Shown: positions 1 through 8,847, counted from the first letter of the stretch. The stretch: DNA of 64,000 nucleotides from Massilia sp. IC2-477 (GCF_020707265.1 NZ_JAJFEQ010000002.1:124001-188000), one strand, 5' to 3'. The notes: a model not told the origin generated them from the sequence alone. Translations and numbers: made by a program.

Positions 1-521
1 GAGAGCTTGGCGCCGGCGCGCACGAAGTCCTTGTGGTAGCGCTCGATCAGGTAGGTCGATTCGGCGTCCAGGCCCAGCTTGGCGCGCTTGGCGTACAGGG
101 TCTGGATGCGCTGGAACAGCTTCGGATTCAGGCGGATCGCGTCGCCGTGGGCGGCGAGCTTGGGCGCCAGTTCCTTGTCCAGGGCCTGCAGGGTGTCGTT
201 GGTGTAGGAACCGACCAGGGCCGAAAACACCGAGGAAACGCGGTTCAGCAGGCGCCCCGAACGCTCCATTGCGACAATGGTGTTCTCGAAGGTCGGCGCA
301 GCCTTGTTGTTGGCGATGGCGTCGATTTCGCGCGCCTGCTCGCGCATGCCTTCGTCGAAAGCGGGCGCGAAGTGCTCGTCCCTGATCTTGTCGAAGGCCG
401 GGTAGCCGTACTGGAGGGTGCTCGGCTTGGCGAAGGGGTTGGACGCGTCGAGCGGTGCGGCATAGGCCAGGTTGGCCATCGCGACGCTGGCCGCGATCAG
501 GAGCATACGGGGACGATTCAT
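1..521 (-). CDS. M3 family oligopeptidase, partial (N-terminal part only)
   Basis: The gene runs off the left edge, so only the first 173 codons are visible. From ATG at 521 it begins MNRPRMLLIAAS with a hydrophobic signal segment ending near Ala-Tyr-Ala-Ala, so the product is probably periplasmic. The mature part (DASNPFAKPS, YPAFDKI, EHFAPAF, NKAAPTFENTIV) matches the N-terminal helical domain of thimet-type/Dcp oligopeptidases. It closely resembles the intact gene just upstream on the same strand, so the two are tandem paralogues. The HExxH zinc site lies outside the window. The family trims short peptides. It is probably co-transcribed with its neighbour, although a strong hairpin lies between them. 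Family assignment is confident; substrate is unknown. Confidence 0.85.
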   Translation of the reverse strand, partial: MNRPRMLLIAASVAMANLAYAAPLDASNPFAKPSTLQYGYPAFDKIRDEHFAPAFDEGMREQAREIDAIANNKAAPTFENTIVAMERSGRLLNRVSSVFSALVGSYTNDTLQALDKELAPKLAAHGDAIRLNPKLFQRIQTLYAKRAKLGLDAESTYLIERYHKDFVRAGAKL

Positions 522-560
522 GGTGTCTCGGATAATGATTGGACTACGTTGATACACGCC

Positions 561-601
561 CGTCCTGTGCTGCCAGGCTTGTGGCCCGGCAGCACAGGAC
601 G
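561..601. repeat. Perfect 14-bp inverted repeat between the tandem M3 peptidase genes
   Basis: CGTCCTGTGCTGCC at 561-574 is exactly complementary to GGCAGCACAGGACG at 588-601, with a 13-nt loop. It lies 27 bp past the stop of the first peptidase gene in the direction of transcription. No T-run follows on the minus strand, so it is not a standard intrinsic terminator. It could be an mRNA-stabilising or attenuating hairpin in a bicistronic transcript, or a dispersed palindrome. Confidence 0.6.
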
Positions 602-627
602 CGGCGCAGGAAAGCCGGGTGAGCGGC

Positions 628-2760
628 TCAGTTTCCGGTGAGGCCGCGGCGTTCCAGCAGCGGCTCGATGACCGGGTCGCGGCCGCGGAAGTCGCGGAAC
701 AGGTCCATCGCATCGGCGCTGCCGCCGCGCGACAGCAGGGTCTTGCGGAAGTGGTCGCCGTTCTTGCGCGACAGGCCGCCGCTCTGCGTGAACCACTGCA
801 CCGTATCGGCGTCGAGCTTTTCGCTCCACAGGTAGGCGTAGTAGCCGGCCGAGTAGCCGCCGTTCATCGAGTGCGAGAAGTAGGTCGTGCGGTAGCGCGG
901 CGGCACCGGGGCAAAGTCGACGCCCGCGTCCTTCAGCGCCTTGGCCTCGAAGGCCAGCACGTCGCTCGGGATCTGCGACGGCTTGAGCTGGTGCCAGCGC
1001 TGGTCGAGCAGCGAGGCGGCCAGGTACTCGGTGGTCATGTAGCCCTGGTTGAACTTCTTGGAAGCGACCACCTTGTCCAGCAGCTCTTTCGGCATCGGCG
1101 CGCCGGTCTGGTGGTGCTTCGCGTAATTGGCCAGCACTTCCGGCCAGATCGCCCACATCTCGTTGACCTGCGACGGATACTCGACGAAGTCGCGCGGCAC
1201 GTTGGTGCCCGAGAAGTGCGGGTACTTCACGTTCGAGAACATGCCGTGCAGCGCGTGGCCGAACTCGTGGAAGGCGGTGCGCACTTCGTCGTAGGTCAGC
1301 AGCGTCGGCTCGCCCTGGGGCGGCTTCGGAATGTTCAGGTGGTTGCCGACCACCGGGCGCTTGGCCAGCAGGTGAGACTGCGACACGTATTCGTTCATCC
1401 AGGCGCCGCCCTGCTTGTTGCCGCGGGCGTAGGGGTCGAAGATGAAGATCGCCAGCTGTTTGCCGTCGTGATCGAATACATCGAAGGTGCGCACGTCCGG
1501 ATCGTACACCGGCAGGTCCTTGCGCTCCTTGAAGGTGATGCCGTATTCCTTGGTGGCGGCAAAGAACACGCCGTCCACCAGCACGCGGTTCAGTTCAAAG
1601 TAGGGGCGCAGCTGGTTCTCGTCGAAGTTGTACTTCGCGGCGCGCACCTTGTCCTGGTAGATCGGCCAGTCGTACGCGGCGACCTGGAAGCCGCCCCGCT
1701 CCTTGTCGATGATCTTCTGGATTTCGAGCGCTTCCTTCTTCGCGTTGTTCACCGCGGGCTTGGCCAGCTCGGCCAGCAGCTTGTTGACGGCGGCCGGATT
1801 CTTGGCGGTTTCCAGTTCCTGCGAATAGGCGGCGTAGCTCGGGTAGCCCAGCAGCGCCGCGCGTTCGGCGCGCAGCCTGACCAGCTTGAGCACCAGGTCG
1901 CGCGAATCATACTGGCCGCCGCGGCTGCCGCGGTTCAGGGACGCGGCCATCAGGCGCTCGCGGGTCTTGCGGTCGGTGAGGCTGGACAGCGCCGGCTGGC
2001 TGCTGGTGTTGACGATCGCAATCGCGAACTTGCCTTTCTGGCCGCGCTTTTCCGCTTCCGCGGCGGCGGCATTGATCTCGGCATCCGAGAAGCCGGCCAG
2101 TTCGGCGCGGGTATCGACGATCAGCGCCGAGGCATTGGCTTCCTTCAGCACGCGCTGCGAGAAGTCCGACTGCAGCGAGGCGATCTCGGCGTTGTATTTC
2201 TTGAGCTTGTCCTTGTTGGCGGCGGACAGGTTGGCGCCGGCGCGCACGAATTCCTTGTACACGCGCTCGAGCAGGTGCTTCGACTCGGCGTCCAGTGTCA
2301 AGCCGGCGCGCTTGTCGTGCAGGGTCTTCACGCGCTGGAACAGCGCCGGGTTCAGGTAGATCGCATCGCTGTGGGCAGCCAGCTTGGGCGACATCTCGCG
2401 GTCGACCGCGTCCAGGGTGTCGTTGGTATTGGCGGTCTGCAGGTTCGAGAAGGTCATGGCCACGCGCGTGAGCAGCTGGCCGGCGCGCTCCATCTCGACG
2501 ATGGTGTTGTCGAACGTCGGCGCCGCCTTGTTGGTGGCGATCGCATCGATCTCGCGCAGGTGCTCGGCCATCCCGGCCGCGTAGGCGGGCAGGAAGTGTT
2601 CGTTCTTGATCTTGTCGAAGGCCGGATAGTTCAGCGGCAGGCTGCTGGGCTGGGCGAAGGGATTGGAGGCGTCGAGGGCGGGTGCCGCAGGTGCTGCGAT
2701 TGCCGATGCATGGATGAATGCGAGGCTGGCGGCAACGATGAGCGGGTAGGGTCGGTTCAT
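628..2760 (-). CDS. M3 family zinc oligopeptidase (peptidyl-dipeptidase Dcp-like)
   Basis: A 710-residue secreted metallopeptidase. From ATG at 2760 it starts MNRPYPLIVAAS, with a signal peptide ending around Ala-Ile-Ala-Ala. A GTG 12 bp upstream is possible, but the ATG matches the tandem paralogue. The helical domain is followed by the zinc motif HEFGH (in AFHEFGHALHG), about two thirds along, and then by the conserved C-terminal region (YFSHSMNGGYSAGYYAYLWS). M3 enzymes cut dipeptides or short fragments from small peptides, and a signal peptide suggests periplasmic peptide recycling. The gene lies upstream of a second, similar peptidase gene on the same strand. Its 5' side faces a flavin oxidoreductase gene across a 173-bp divergent intergenic region containing phased repeats. 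Confidence 0.92.
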   Translation of the reverse strand: MNRPYPLIVAASLAFIHASAIAAPAAPALDASNPFAQPSSLPLNYPAFDKIKNEHFLPAYAAGMAEHLREIDAIATNKAAPTFDNTIVEMERAGQLLTRVAMTFSNLQTANTNDTLDAVDREMSPKLAAHSDAIYLNPALFQRVKTLHDKRAGLTLDAESKHLLERVYKEFVRAGANLSAANKDKLKKYNAEIASLQSDFSQRVLKEANASALIVDTRAELAGFSDAEINAAAAEAEKRGQKGKFAIAIVNTSSQPALSSLTDRKTRERLMAASLNRGSRGGQYDSRDLVLKLVRLRAERAALLGYPSYAAYSQELETAKNPAAVNKLLAELAKPAVNNAKKEALEIQKIIDKERGGFQVAAYDWPIYQDKVRAAKYNFDENQLRPYFELNRVLVDGVFFAATKEYGITFKERKDLPVYDPDVRTFDVFDHDGKQLAIFIFDPYARGNKQGGAWMNEYVSQSHLLAKRPVVGNHLNIPKPPQGEPTLLTYDEVRTAFHEFGHALHGMFSNVKYPHFSGTNVPRDFVEYPSQVNEMWAIWPEVLANYAKHHQTGAPMPKELLDKVVASKKFNQGYMTTEYLAASLLDQRWHQLKPSQIPSDVLAFEAKALKDAGVDFAPVPPRYRTTYFSHSMNGGYSAGYYAYLWSEKLDADTVQWFTQSGGLSRKNGDHFRKTLLSRGGSADAMDLFRDFRGRDPVIEPLLERRGLTGN

Positions 2761-2863
2761 GAGATCTTTCACGGACTCTTGGGAAGGAGCTGCCGCGTGT
2801 ACTCGACAGCCGTTGCGCGAAGATCATAGCAGGCTTATACACACATCGTCACAACAATAAAGG

Positions 2864-2901
2864 TATGTATATGGCATGTAACCGACATGTATCTTCATGT
2901 A
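2864..2901. promoter_or_regulatory. Four helically phased direct repeats, possible operator
   Basis: The hexamer TATGTA/CATGTA occurs at 2864, 2875, 2886 and 2896, so the copies are spaced 11, 11 and 10 bp apart. The array lies between the divergent M3 peptidase (start 2760) and GMC oxidoreductase (start 2934) genes. Repeats on one face of the helix are typical of cooperative regulator sites, but no regulator gene is adjacent and the binder is unknown. Confidence 0.4.
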
Positions 2902-2933
2902 TCAAAACGCCGTGCTAGCATGCGCCGTTACGC

Positions 2934-4229
2934 ATGAATACCTTCACCGACCCCTCCTTTGACGCGATCGTCGTCGGCACCGGCCCCGGCGGCGCCAGCA
3001 CCGCGCGCGAGCTGGCGCAGTCTGGCGCGCGCGTGCTCGTGCTGGAACAGGGCAGCGCCGCGCCGCTCGCCGGCACCATGGGGCAGATGGCCACCATGGC
3101 GCTGCCGGGACGCGGCGCCTGGCTGCACCGCGATGCCTCGCTGCTGGTATCGGGCACCACCCTGGGCGGCAGCTCGGCGCTGAATTTCGCCACCGCCAGC
3201 GCCCCGCCGGCCGCCATGTTCGCGGCCCACGGCATCGACCTGGCCCCCAGCCTGGCGGCCCTGCGCGCCGAGCTGCCGCTCGCGCCCCTGCCCGACAGCC
3301 TGGTCGGCCCGATGGCGGCGCGCATCATGACTGCTGCGCGCGCGGCCGGCTTCGCCTGGCACAAACTCGACAAGATGATCCGGCCGCAGGCCTGCCGCAG
3401 CGGCTGCTGGCGCTGCGTCTACGGTTGCCCCTACGGCGCCAAGTGGAGCGCGCGCGACTTCGTCGACGAGGCCTGCCGCCACGGCGCCGTACTGTTGGAC
3501 CGCAGCCGGGTACTGCGCGTGCTGATGCAGGACGGCCGTGCGGCCGGGGTGGAATTCAAACGCGATGGCGCCATCCGGACGGCACGCGCGCCGCTCGTGG
3601 TGCTGGCTGGCGGCGGCATTGGCAGCCCGCGCCTGCTGCATGCGTCGGGGCTGGGGCCGCGCCACGCGCCCTTCTTCAGCGATCCGGTGGTGGCGGTGAT
3701 GGGCAGCGTCGATGACCTCGAAGGCGGCGCCGAAGTGCCGATGGCGGCCGGCGCCAGCTTTCCCGAGGAAGGCATCGCACTGGCCGACCTGACGCTCCCG
3801 AACGCGATGTACACGGCCTTTGCGCTGCAGGCGGGCCGGGTCGACCGCGTGGGCGCGCACCGGCGGACCTTGAGCATCATGGTGAAGATCCGTGACGACA
3901 TCGGCGGCGCCGTCGGGCCGCGCTGGGTCGACAAGCGCCTGAGCCCGGGCGACCGCGCGCGTCTCGACCAGGGCGTCAAGATGGCGCGCGCCATCCTGGC
4001 GCAGGCGGATGCGAAGCAGGTGTTCGTCACCCACCACTTCGCCGCCCATCCGGGCGGCAGCATCCGCATCGGCGCCGGCGTGGACAGCGAACTGCGCGCC
4101 GCGCCCGGCCTGCACGTATGCGATGCCTCGGTGATTCCCCAGCCCTGGGGACTGCCGCCGACCCTGACACTGCTGTGCCTGGGCAAGCGGCTGGGGATGA
4201 TGCTCAGTAGTGGGGCGGCTTCTCGTTGA
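2934..4229 (+). CDS. GMC-type FAD-dependent oxidoreductase (short)
   Basis: A 431-residue flavoprotein. Residues 11-20 hold the FAD-binding GxGxxG fold (VVGTGPGG), followed by the acidic end of beta-2 (VLEQG). The C-terminal end has the GMC signature region (GLHVCDASVIPQPWGLPPTLT), so it probably oxidises an alcohol or sterol-like substrate. A cysteine-rich stretch near residues 154-165 (C-x3-C-x2-C-x3-C, then GAK) resembles the cysteine motif of cholesterol-oxidase-like GMC proteins. At 431 residues it is shorter than most GMC enzymes (500-600), so a substrate-domain segment is reduced. No signal peptide is seen. Its last 26 bp overlap convergent slyX. The substrate is not predictable from sequence. 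Confidence 0.8.
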   Translation: MNTFTDPSFDAIVVGTGPGGASTARELAQSGARVLVLEQGSAAPLAGTMGQMATMALPGRGAWLHRDASLLVSGTTLGGSSALNFATASAPPAAMFAAHGIDLAPSLAALRAELPLAPLPDSLVGPMAARIMTAARAAGFAWHKLDKMIRPQACRSGCWRCVYGCPYGAKWSARDFVDEACRHGAVLLDRSRVLRVLMQDGRAAGVEFKRDGAIRTARAPLVVLAGGGIGSPRLLHASGLGPRHAPFFSDPVVAVMGSVDDLEGGAEVPMAAGASFPEEGIALADLTLPNAMYTAFALQAGRVDRVGAHRRTLSIMVKIRDDIGGAVGPRWVDKRLSPGDRARLDQGVKMARAILAQADAKQVFVTHHFAAHPGGSIRIGAGVDSELRAAPGLHVCDASVIPQPWGLPPTLTLLCLGKRLGMMLSSGAASR

Positions 4230-4419
4230 CCGGCCCCTGGCGGGTGGACTGCAGGGTGCGGACGTGGTCGGCCAGCGCGGCGACCATGGCTTCGAGCTGG
4301 TCGATGCGGCGCTCCTGGCGGTAGATGGTCTGGTTCAGCGTCTCGACCAGGTCTTCCTGGTGCGAGAGCTTGATCTCGATATCGACGAAGCGATCGTTGA
4401 TCGGGTCTTCATGGCTCAT
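4204..4419 (-). CDS. slyX: SlyX family protein
   Basis: A 71-residue protein that is almost entirely a predicted coiled coil (heptads around IKLSHQEDLVETLNQTI and RRIDQLEAMVAAL), with the family's conserved C-terminal PPHY. SlyX is a small cytoplasmic protein of unknown biochemical function, first noted beside slyD in enterobacteria. The 3' end overlaps the convergent oxidoreductase gene by 26 bp. ATG at 4419 is preceded by GGGAGGC, a good ribosome-binding sequence. Confidence 0.88.
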   Translation of the reverse strand: MSHEDPINDRFVDIEIKLSHQEDLVETLNQTIYRQERRIDQLEAMVAALADHVRTLQSTRQGPVNEKPPHY

Positions 4420-4485
4420 TGGCTGCCTCCCGGCGCAAAGCCGGCATTATGCCATTTCGGTACGCAGCCAATGAGCGGCCCTGGA

Positions 4486-6630
4486 TCACGCCCAGGGCGA
4501 GTAGTCCATGCCGTCCTGGATCGCGGCGATGACCTGGGCCTTGTTCTCCGGGCTTTCGCTGAAGTCGACCAGGATCTGTTCGCGGCTGCCGGTGGCAATG
4601 CGGCCTTCCCAGTAGACGTAGCCGCCGGCGTCCGGTTCACGGTCCAGGATGTTCAGGTACATCTGGCGGATGAACTGGGCATCGGTCGGGTTGGCGCCAT
4701 AGATGCCCGCGAATTCCGTCGTCTTCATGAAGTCGGACGCCACCTGCTGGATGGTGGAGCCGTTTTCCATGCGCCAGATCCAGTAGCTCAGGCCCGCCTT
4801 TTCCGGCGCACGGCCGAGGGCCGCTTCGTACATGCGATAGGCCTGGCCCGCGATGCCGTCGACGTCGAGCGCCTTCCAGGTATCGTTGAACTGGATGCGC
4901 TCGACGTTGATCAGGTTGTCGGTCCCCAGGTTGCCGAGCGTGTCGGTCACGGTGACGCCGTAGACGCCGCGCTTGAGCGTGAAGTGCTCGCTCAGGCCCG
5001 CGTACACGACGGTATCCCTGCCGCCTGCGCCGTCGACCGCGTTGTTGCCGACGCCCAGGTTGGTGATGCGGTCGTTCTGGGCGGTGCCGGTCTGGCTGAG
5101 CGTGCTGTCGATGGTGAAATTCAGGTAGTCGCTGGCGCTGGTGGCGTTGCCGGCGATGTCCTCGGACGCGGCAATCGCTTTGTACACGCCGTTCGGCAGC
5201 GCTGCCGAGTCGAGCTTCCAGCTGCCGTCGCCCTTGGTGACGGTGCGGCCGATTTCGATGGCGCGATCGCCGTCGACGCGGTACAGCTTGATCGTCGAAT
5301 TGGCTTCGGCGGTGCCGCTGAACACCGGCTGGTTGCTGCTCGTGGCCAGGGTCATCGTCGAAGTCGGCTTGACCGGCGCCGTGGCGTCGACATTGAAGCC
5401 GACCGCTTCGCTGAAGGCCGACACGTTGCCGGCGGCGTCGGTCGCGGTGGCGCGCACCGAATAGTTCAGGCCATCGTTGAACACGGTGGTGGCAACGACC
5501 GAATACAGGCCCTTGGCGTCGGCCTGGGTTTCCGCGACCATGCGCTCGCCCACGTAGATGCGGACCGTGGCGTTCGCTTCGGCCTGGCCGGTGAACAGCG
5601 GTTTGCTGAACGAGGTGAAGTTGGCCGCGTTCTTGGTCACCGACAGGCTCGGTACGGCCGGCGGCGTGCTGTCGCTCAGCACCTGCGCACGCTGGTATTT
5701 GCCGTCCACGAAGGAGAACTGCTCGACGTTGCTGATGGTGACCGTGCCCAGGCTGGCGTGGCTGGCCAGCACGTTGCCGCTGGCGTCCTGGCTGAAGGTG
5801 TATTCGCCGCGCACGCGGCCGAAGGAGACCGTATCAACGCCGGCGCCGCCATCGATGATGTCGTTGCCGCCCGCACCCGCGAGCACGTCGTCGAAGGCGG
5901 TGCCGGTCAGGCGGTCCACCGCGCTTGTGCCGGTGATGTAACGGCCGCCGGTGGTCGAGTTGATGCCGAGCGCGCCGCGCAGGCCGTCGCCGCCGTACAG
6001 CCAGTTCAGGGCTGCGATGTCGTAGGGGCTGAAGGTGCTGTAGGGTCCGCCGCTATCGGTGTAGGACATCAAGGTATTACGAGTATTGTCCTGGCTGACC
6101 GGCAGGTGGACATCGTCCTCGAACGGGTGCTTCAGGCCGAGCGCATGGCCCAGTTCGTGCAGCAGGGTCTGGTAACCCACGCCGCCCGGTTCCAGGTCGC
6201 GGTTCTGGAAACGCCATTCGAAATTGTCGAGGTAGACATAGGCCTGCGGCTTGTAGTCGATCAGCGTGTTCCCAACACCATAGGTGTATGGAGCGTTCCA
6301 GCTGCACAGCCCTGTGGTATTGCTGCCTTCGATGTCCAGGTTGGCCAGGTGAAGCTGGGCGCTGGCGCCGTTCGCGGTCTCGACGAACTGGATGCCGGTC
6401 AGCTGCTGGAGGTAGTCGAACGCGCCGCGCGTGGCGATCTGCTGCGCCTGGGTAAACGCTTCCTGGCCAGTCACATCCTTTTCATTGCCCGAAGAAATCG
6501 AGAAAGTGTAGTAGATCGTGTTGGCGGGGCCCGTGGTCAGGAAATTCCAGTCAGGGCCCTTGTCGAGCAGCGCGTCAATGTGGTTCAGCCCGGAACGGGG
6601 CGTATTTTCGAGGTCGGAAACGTTTGCCAT
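4486..6630 (-). CDS. Serralysin-like M10 metalloprotease with RTX, Ig-like and DUF4214 modules
   Basis: A 714-residue protein with no Sec signal peptide, consistent with type I secretion. Residues 1-215 are the protease domain: zinc motif HELGHALGLKH at 158-168 and Met-turn TLMSY at 186-190. An RTX calcium-binding stretch (GGNDIIDGGAGVD) lies near 254-266. Two or so bacterial Ig-like modules follow at about 310-510 (repeated 'DATAPVKPT', 'GTAEANSTIKLY', 'GQAEANATVRIY'). A second RTX-like turn lies near 530-550, and a DUF4214 domain occupies about 600-705 (LGRAPEKAGLSYW, LDREPDAGGYVYW). The layout fits an extracellular or surface-attached protease. No hlyB/hlyD/tolC-type exporter genes are nearby, so secretion would depend on genes elsewhere. 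Adhesion is possible from the Ig-like units. Confidence 0.88.
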   Translation of the reverse strand: MANVSDLENTPRSGLNHIDALLDKGPDWNFLTTGPANTIYYTFSISSGNEKDVTGQEAFTQAQQIATRGAFDYLQQLTGIQFVETANGASAQLHLANLDIEGSNTTGLCSWNAPYTYGVGNTLIDYKPQAYVYLDNFEWRFQNRDLEPGGVGYQTLLHELGHALGLKHPFEDDVHLPVSQDNTRNTLMSYTDSGGPYSTFSPYDIAALNWLYGGDGLRGALGINSTTGGRYITGTSAVDRLTGTAFDDVLAGAGGNDIIDGGAGVDTVSFGRVRGEYTFSQDASGNVLASHASLGTVTISNVEQFSFVDGKYQRAQVLSDSTPPAVPSLSVTKNAANFTSFSKPLFTGQAEANATVRIYVGERMVAETQADAKGLYSVVATTVFNDGLNYSVRATATDAAGNVSAFSEAVGFNVDATAPVKPTSTMTLATSSNQPVFSGTAEANSTIKLYRVDGDRAIEIGRTVTKGDGSWKLDSAALPNGVYKAIAASEDIAGNATSASDYLNFTIDSTLSQTGTAQNDRITNLGVGNNAVDGAGGRDTVVYAGLSEHFTLKRGVYGVTVTDTLGNLGTDNLINVERIQFNDTWKALDVDGIAGQAYRMYEAALGRAPEKAGLSYWIWRMENGSTIQQVASDFMKTTEFAGIYGANPTDAQFIRQMYLNILDREPDAGGYVYWEGRIATGSREQILVDFSESPENKAQVIAAIQDGMDYSPWA

Positions 6631-6786
6631 GGGCGAAATCTAAGTAAAGTGGGACGTGAGCATCCATGATGAGCTCGCTTTCCGGAAAGTATTTCCTGCT
6701 ATTAAGACGAAGTCAAATAAGAATTTCAATCGTGCGCGACCGTTAGCAGGGTTTCAAGGCTTATGCGCAACGCATTCCTGGTAGGT

Positions 6787-8847
6787 TTATGCTTTCGGCA
6801 TGGCCAGCAGGGCTTTCAGGCTGGCCAGGCGCTCCTTCGGGCTCAGCACTTCGCTTTCCTTGGGCGGGGCGTCGCCAACGTCCAGCGCCATCTCCTTGAT
6901 GAAGCGCGAGGGCTCGCAATGCACCAGTTCGCCCGCACGCTTGCGTTTCTTGCACCAGGTCAGGCGCAGGGTGCGCTGGGCGCGCGTGATCCCCACGTAC
7001 ATCAGGCGCCGCTCTTCCTGGATGCGGGCCGCGATCACCTCGACCGGCGCGTCCGGGTCGCCCTTGTGCGGCAAGATGCCCTCTTCCACCCCGACCAGGA
7101 ACACGTGCGGGTATTCCAGGCCCTTGGACGCGTGCAGGGTCGACATGCGCACCGCGTCCTGCTCCTCGTCCTGGCCTTCGAGCATCGACATCAGGGCCAC
7201 CATCTGGGTCAGTTCGAGCAGGTTCTTTTCCTCGCCGTCGCGGTCGCGCCCACCGCGGCCGCGTTCCTTCAGCCAGTTGGTGAACTCGAGCACGTTCTGC
7301 CACTTGCCCTGGGCCGCGCGGTCGTCGAAATTCTCGTACAAGTAGTGCTCGTAGTTCATCTCCTTCATCATGTCGTCCAGCACCTCGGCCGCGTTGTCGC
7401 CGCTGCCCGACGGGCCCGGGCGGGTGGCGCGGTCTTCGAGCTCGAGCATGAAGCGGCAGAAGTCGCGTAGCGGCGCCAGCTGGCGCTCGGCCAGCTTGGC
7501 CTCCAACCCGCCCTTGCGCGCCGCCTCGAACAGCGAGCAGTTCCACTGCTTGGAGAATTCGCCCAGGGTCTCGAGCGTGGCCATGCCGACCCCGCGCTTG
7601 GGGGTGGTGACGGCGCGGATGAAGGCGGGGTCGTCGTCCTGGTTCGCGATCAGGCGCAGGTAGGCGATGATGTCCTTGATCTCGGCCTTGTCAAAGAAGC
7701 TCTGGCCGCCCGACATGGTGTAGGGGATGCGCTCCTTGCGCAGGGCCTGCTCGATCACGCGCGCCTGGTGGTTGCCGCGGTACAGGATGGCATAGTCGGT
7801 CCACTTGTTCTTGCGCTGGAAGTGGTCGGCCGAGATCATGATGGCAACCTGCTCGGCTTCCTGCTCGTCGCTCTGCATGCCCAGCACCTCGATCGGCTCG
7901 CCCAGGCCGTGCTCGGACCAGAGCGACTTCTCGAACAGCTTCGGGTTGTTGCCGATGACCGCGTTGGCCGCCTGCAGGATGCGGGTGGTGGAGCGGTAGT
8001 TCTGTTCCAGCTTGATGACGCGCAGGTCGGGGAAGTCGGTCTGCAGGGTCTTCAGGTTTTCCACCGAGGCGCCGCGCCAGGCGTAGATCGCCTGGTCGTC
8101 GTCGCCCACGGCGGTGAACATCGGCTTCTTGCCGATGCCCGTCACCAGCAGCTTCACCAGCTCGTACTGGCAGGTGTTGGTGTCCTGGTACTCGTCCATG
8201 AGCAGGTAGCGCAGGCGGCGCTGCCAGCGGTCGCGGATCGATTCGTTGTTGCGGAACAGTTCCACCGGCAGGCGGATCAGGTCGTCGAAGTCGACCGCCT
8301 GGTAGGCCTGCAGGGTGGCCAGGTAGCTGCGGTAGACGCGTCCGGCCATGGCTTCGTCCTCGTCCTTCGCCGCTTGAATAGCGTCGTCCGGGTCGACCAG
8401 GCCGTTCTTCCACAACGAGATGGCGTTCTGGATGCGGCGGATTTCCTGCTTGTCCGTGGTGAGGGCGAGGTCGGACACGACGGTATAGCAATCGTCGCTG
8501 TCCATGATCGAGAACTTGTCCTTCAGGCCGACGCCGGCCGCTTCCTGGCGCAGGATCTTGACGCCCAGCGAGTGGAAGGTGGAGACAGTCAGCTGCTTGG
8601 CCTGCTTGGGCTGCTTGAGCAGCTTGCCGATGCGTTCCTGCATCTCGAGCGCGGCCTTGTTGGTGAAGGTGAGCGCGGCGATGGTGCGTGGATCGTAGCC
8701 GCAATGCTCGATCATGTAGGCGATCTTCTGCGTGATGACGCGCGTCTTGCCCGAGCCGGCGCCGGCCAGCACCAGGCATGGGCCGTCGAGATAGAGCACG
8801 GCTTCGCTTTGCGGCCCGTTGAGGCCGAATTTTGGTGCGTTGGACAT
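6787..8847 (-). CDS. rep: ATP-dependent DNA helicase Rep
   Basis: A 686-residue UvrD/Rep superfamily 1A helicase. Start ATG at 8847 gives MSNAPKFGLNGPQ, which aligns with the E. coli Rep N-terminus; the longer upstream reading frame is ignored. Motifs seen include Walker A GAGSGKT (about residues 28-34), DEYQDTN (Walker B), VGDDDQAIYAWRGA, LEQNYRSTTRIL, TLHASKGLEYPHVFLVG and YVGITRAQ. Rep unwinds DNA 3' to 5' and clears protein roadblocks ahead of replication forks. It stands alone, with a DUF1857 gene divergent from it. The C-terminus lacks the Tudor-like tail of UvrD, which supports Rep over UvrD. Confidence 0.93.
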   Translation of the reverse strand: MSNAPKFGLNGPQSEAVLYLDGPCLVLAGAGSGKTRVITQKIAYMIEHCGYDPRTIAALTFTNKAALEMQERIGKLLKQPKQAKQLTVSTFHSLGVKILRQEAAGVGLKDKFSIMDSDDCYTVVSDLALTTDKQEIRRIQNAISLWKNGLVDPDDAIQAAKDEDEAMAGRVYRSYLATLQAYQAVDFDDLIRLPVELFRNNESIRDRWQRRLRYLLMDEYQDTNTCQYELVKLLVTGIGKKPMFTAVGDDDQAIYAWRGASVENLKTLQTDFPDLRVIKLEQNYRSTTRILQAANAVIGNNPKLFEKSLWSEHGLGEPIEVLGMQSDEQEAEQVAIMISADHFQRKNKWTDYAILYRGNHQARVIEQALRKERIPYTMSGGQSFFDKAEIKDIIAYLRLIANQDDDPAFIRAVTTPKRGVGMATLETLGEFSKQWNCSLFEAARKGGLEAKLAERQLAPLRDFCRFMLELEDRATRPGPSGSGDNAAEVLDDMMKEMNYEHYLYENFDDRAAQGKWQNVLEFTNWLKERGRGGRDRDGEEKNLLELTQMVALMSMLEGQDEEQDAVRMSTLHASKGLEYPHVFLVGVEEGILPHKGDPDAPVEVIAARIQEERRLMYVGITRAQRTLRLTWCKKRKRAGELVHCEPSRFIKEMALDVGDAPPKESEVLSPKERLASLKALLAMPKA

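Noticed and set aside
619-2829. 736-residue open frame antisense to the M3 peptidase
   Set aside because: High-GC shadow of the real gene. Its composition is Arg/Val/Gly/His-rich without any family motif, and the opposite strand has a complete zinc peptidase.
4210-6669. 819-residue open frame antisense to the M10 protease
   Set aside because: Shadow frame. The opposite frame has HExxHxxGxxH, Met-turn and RTX repeats.
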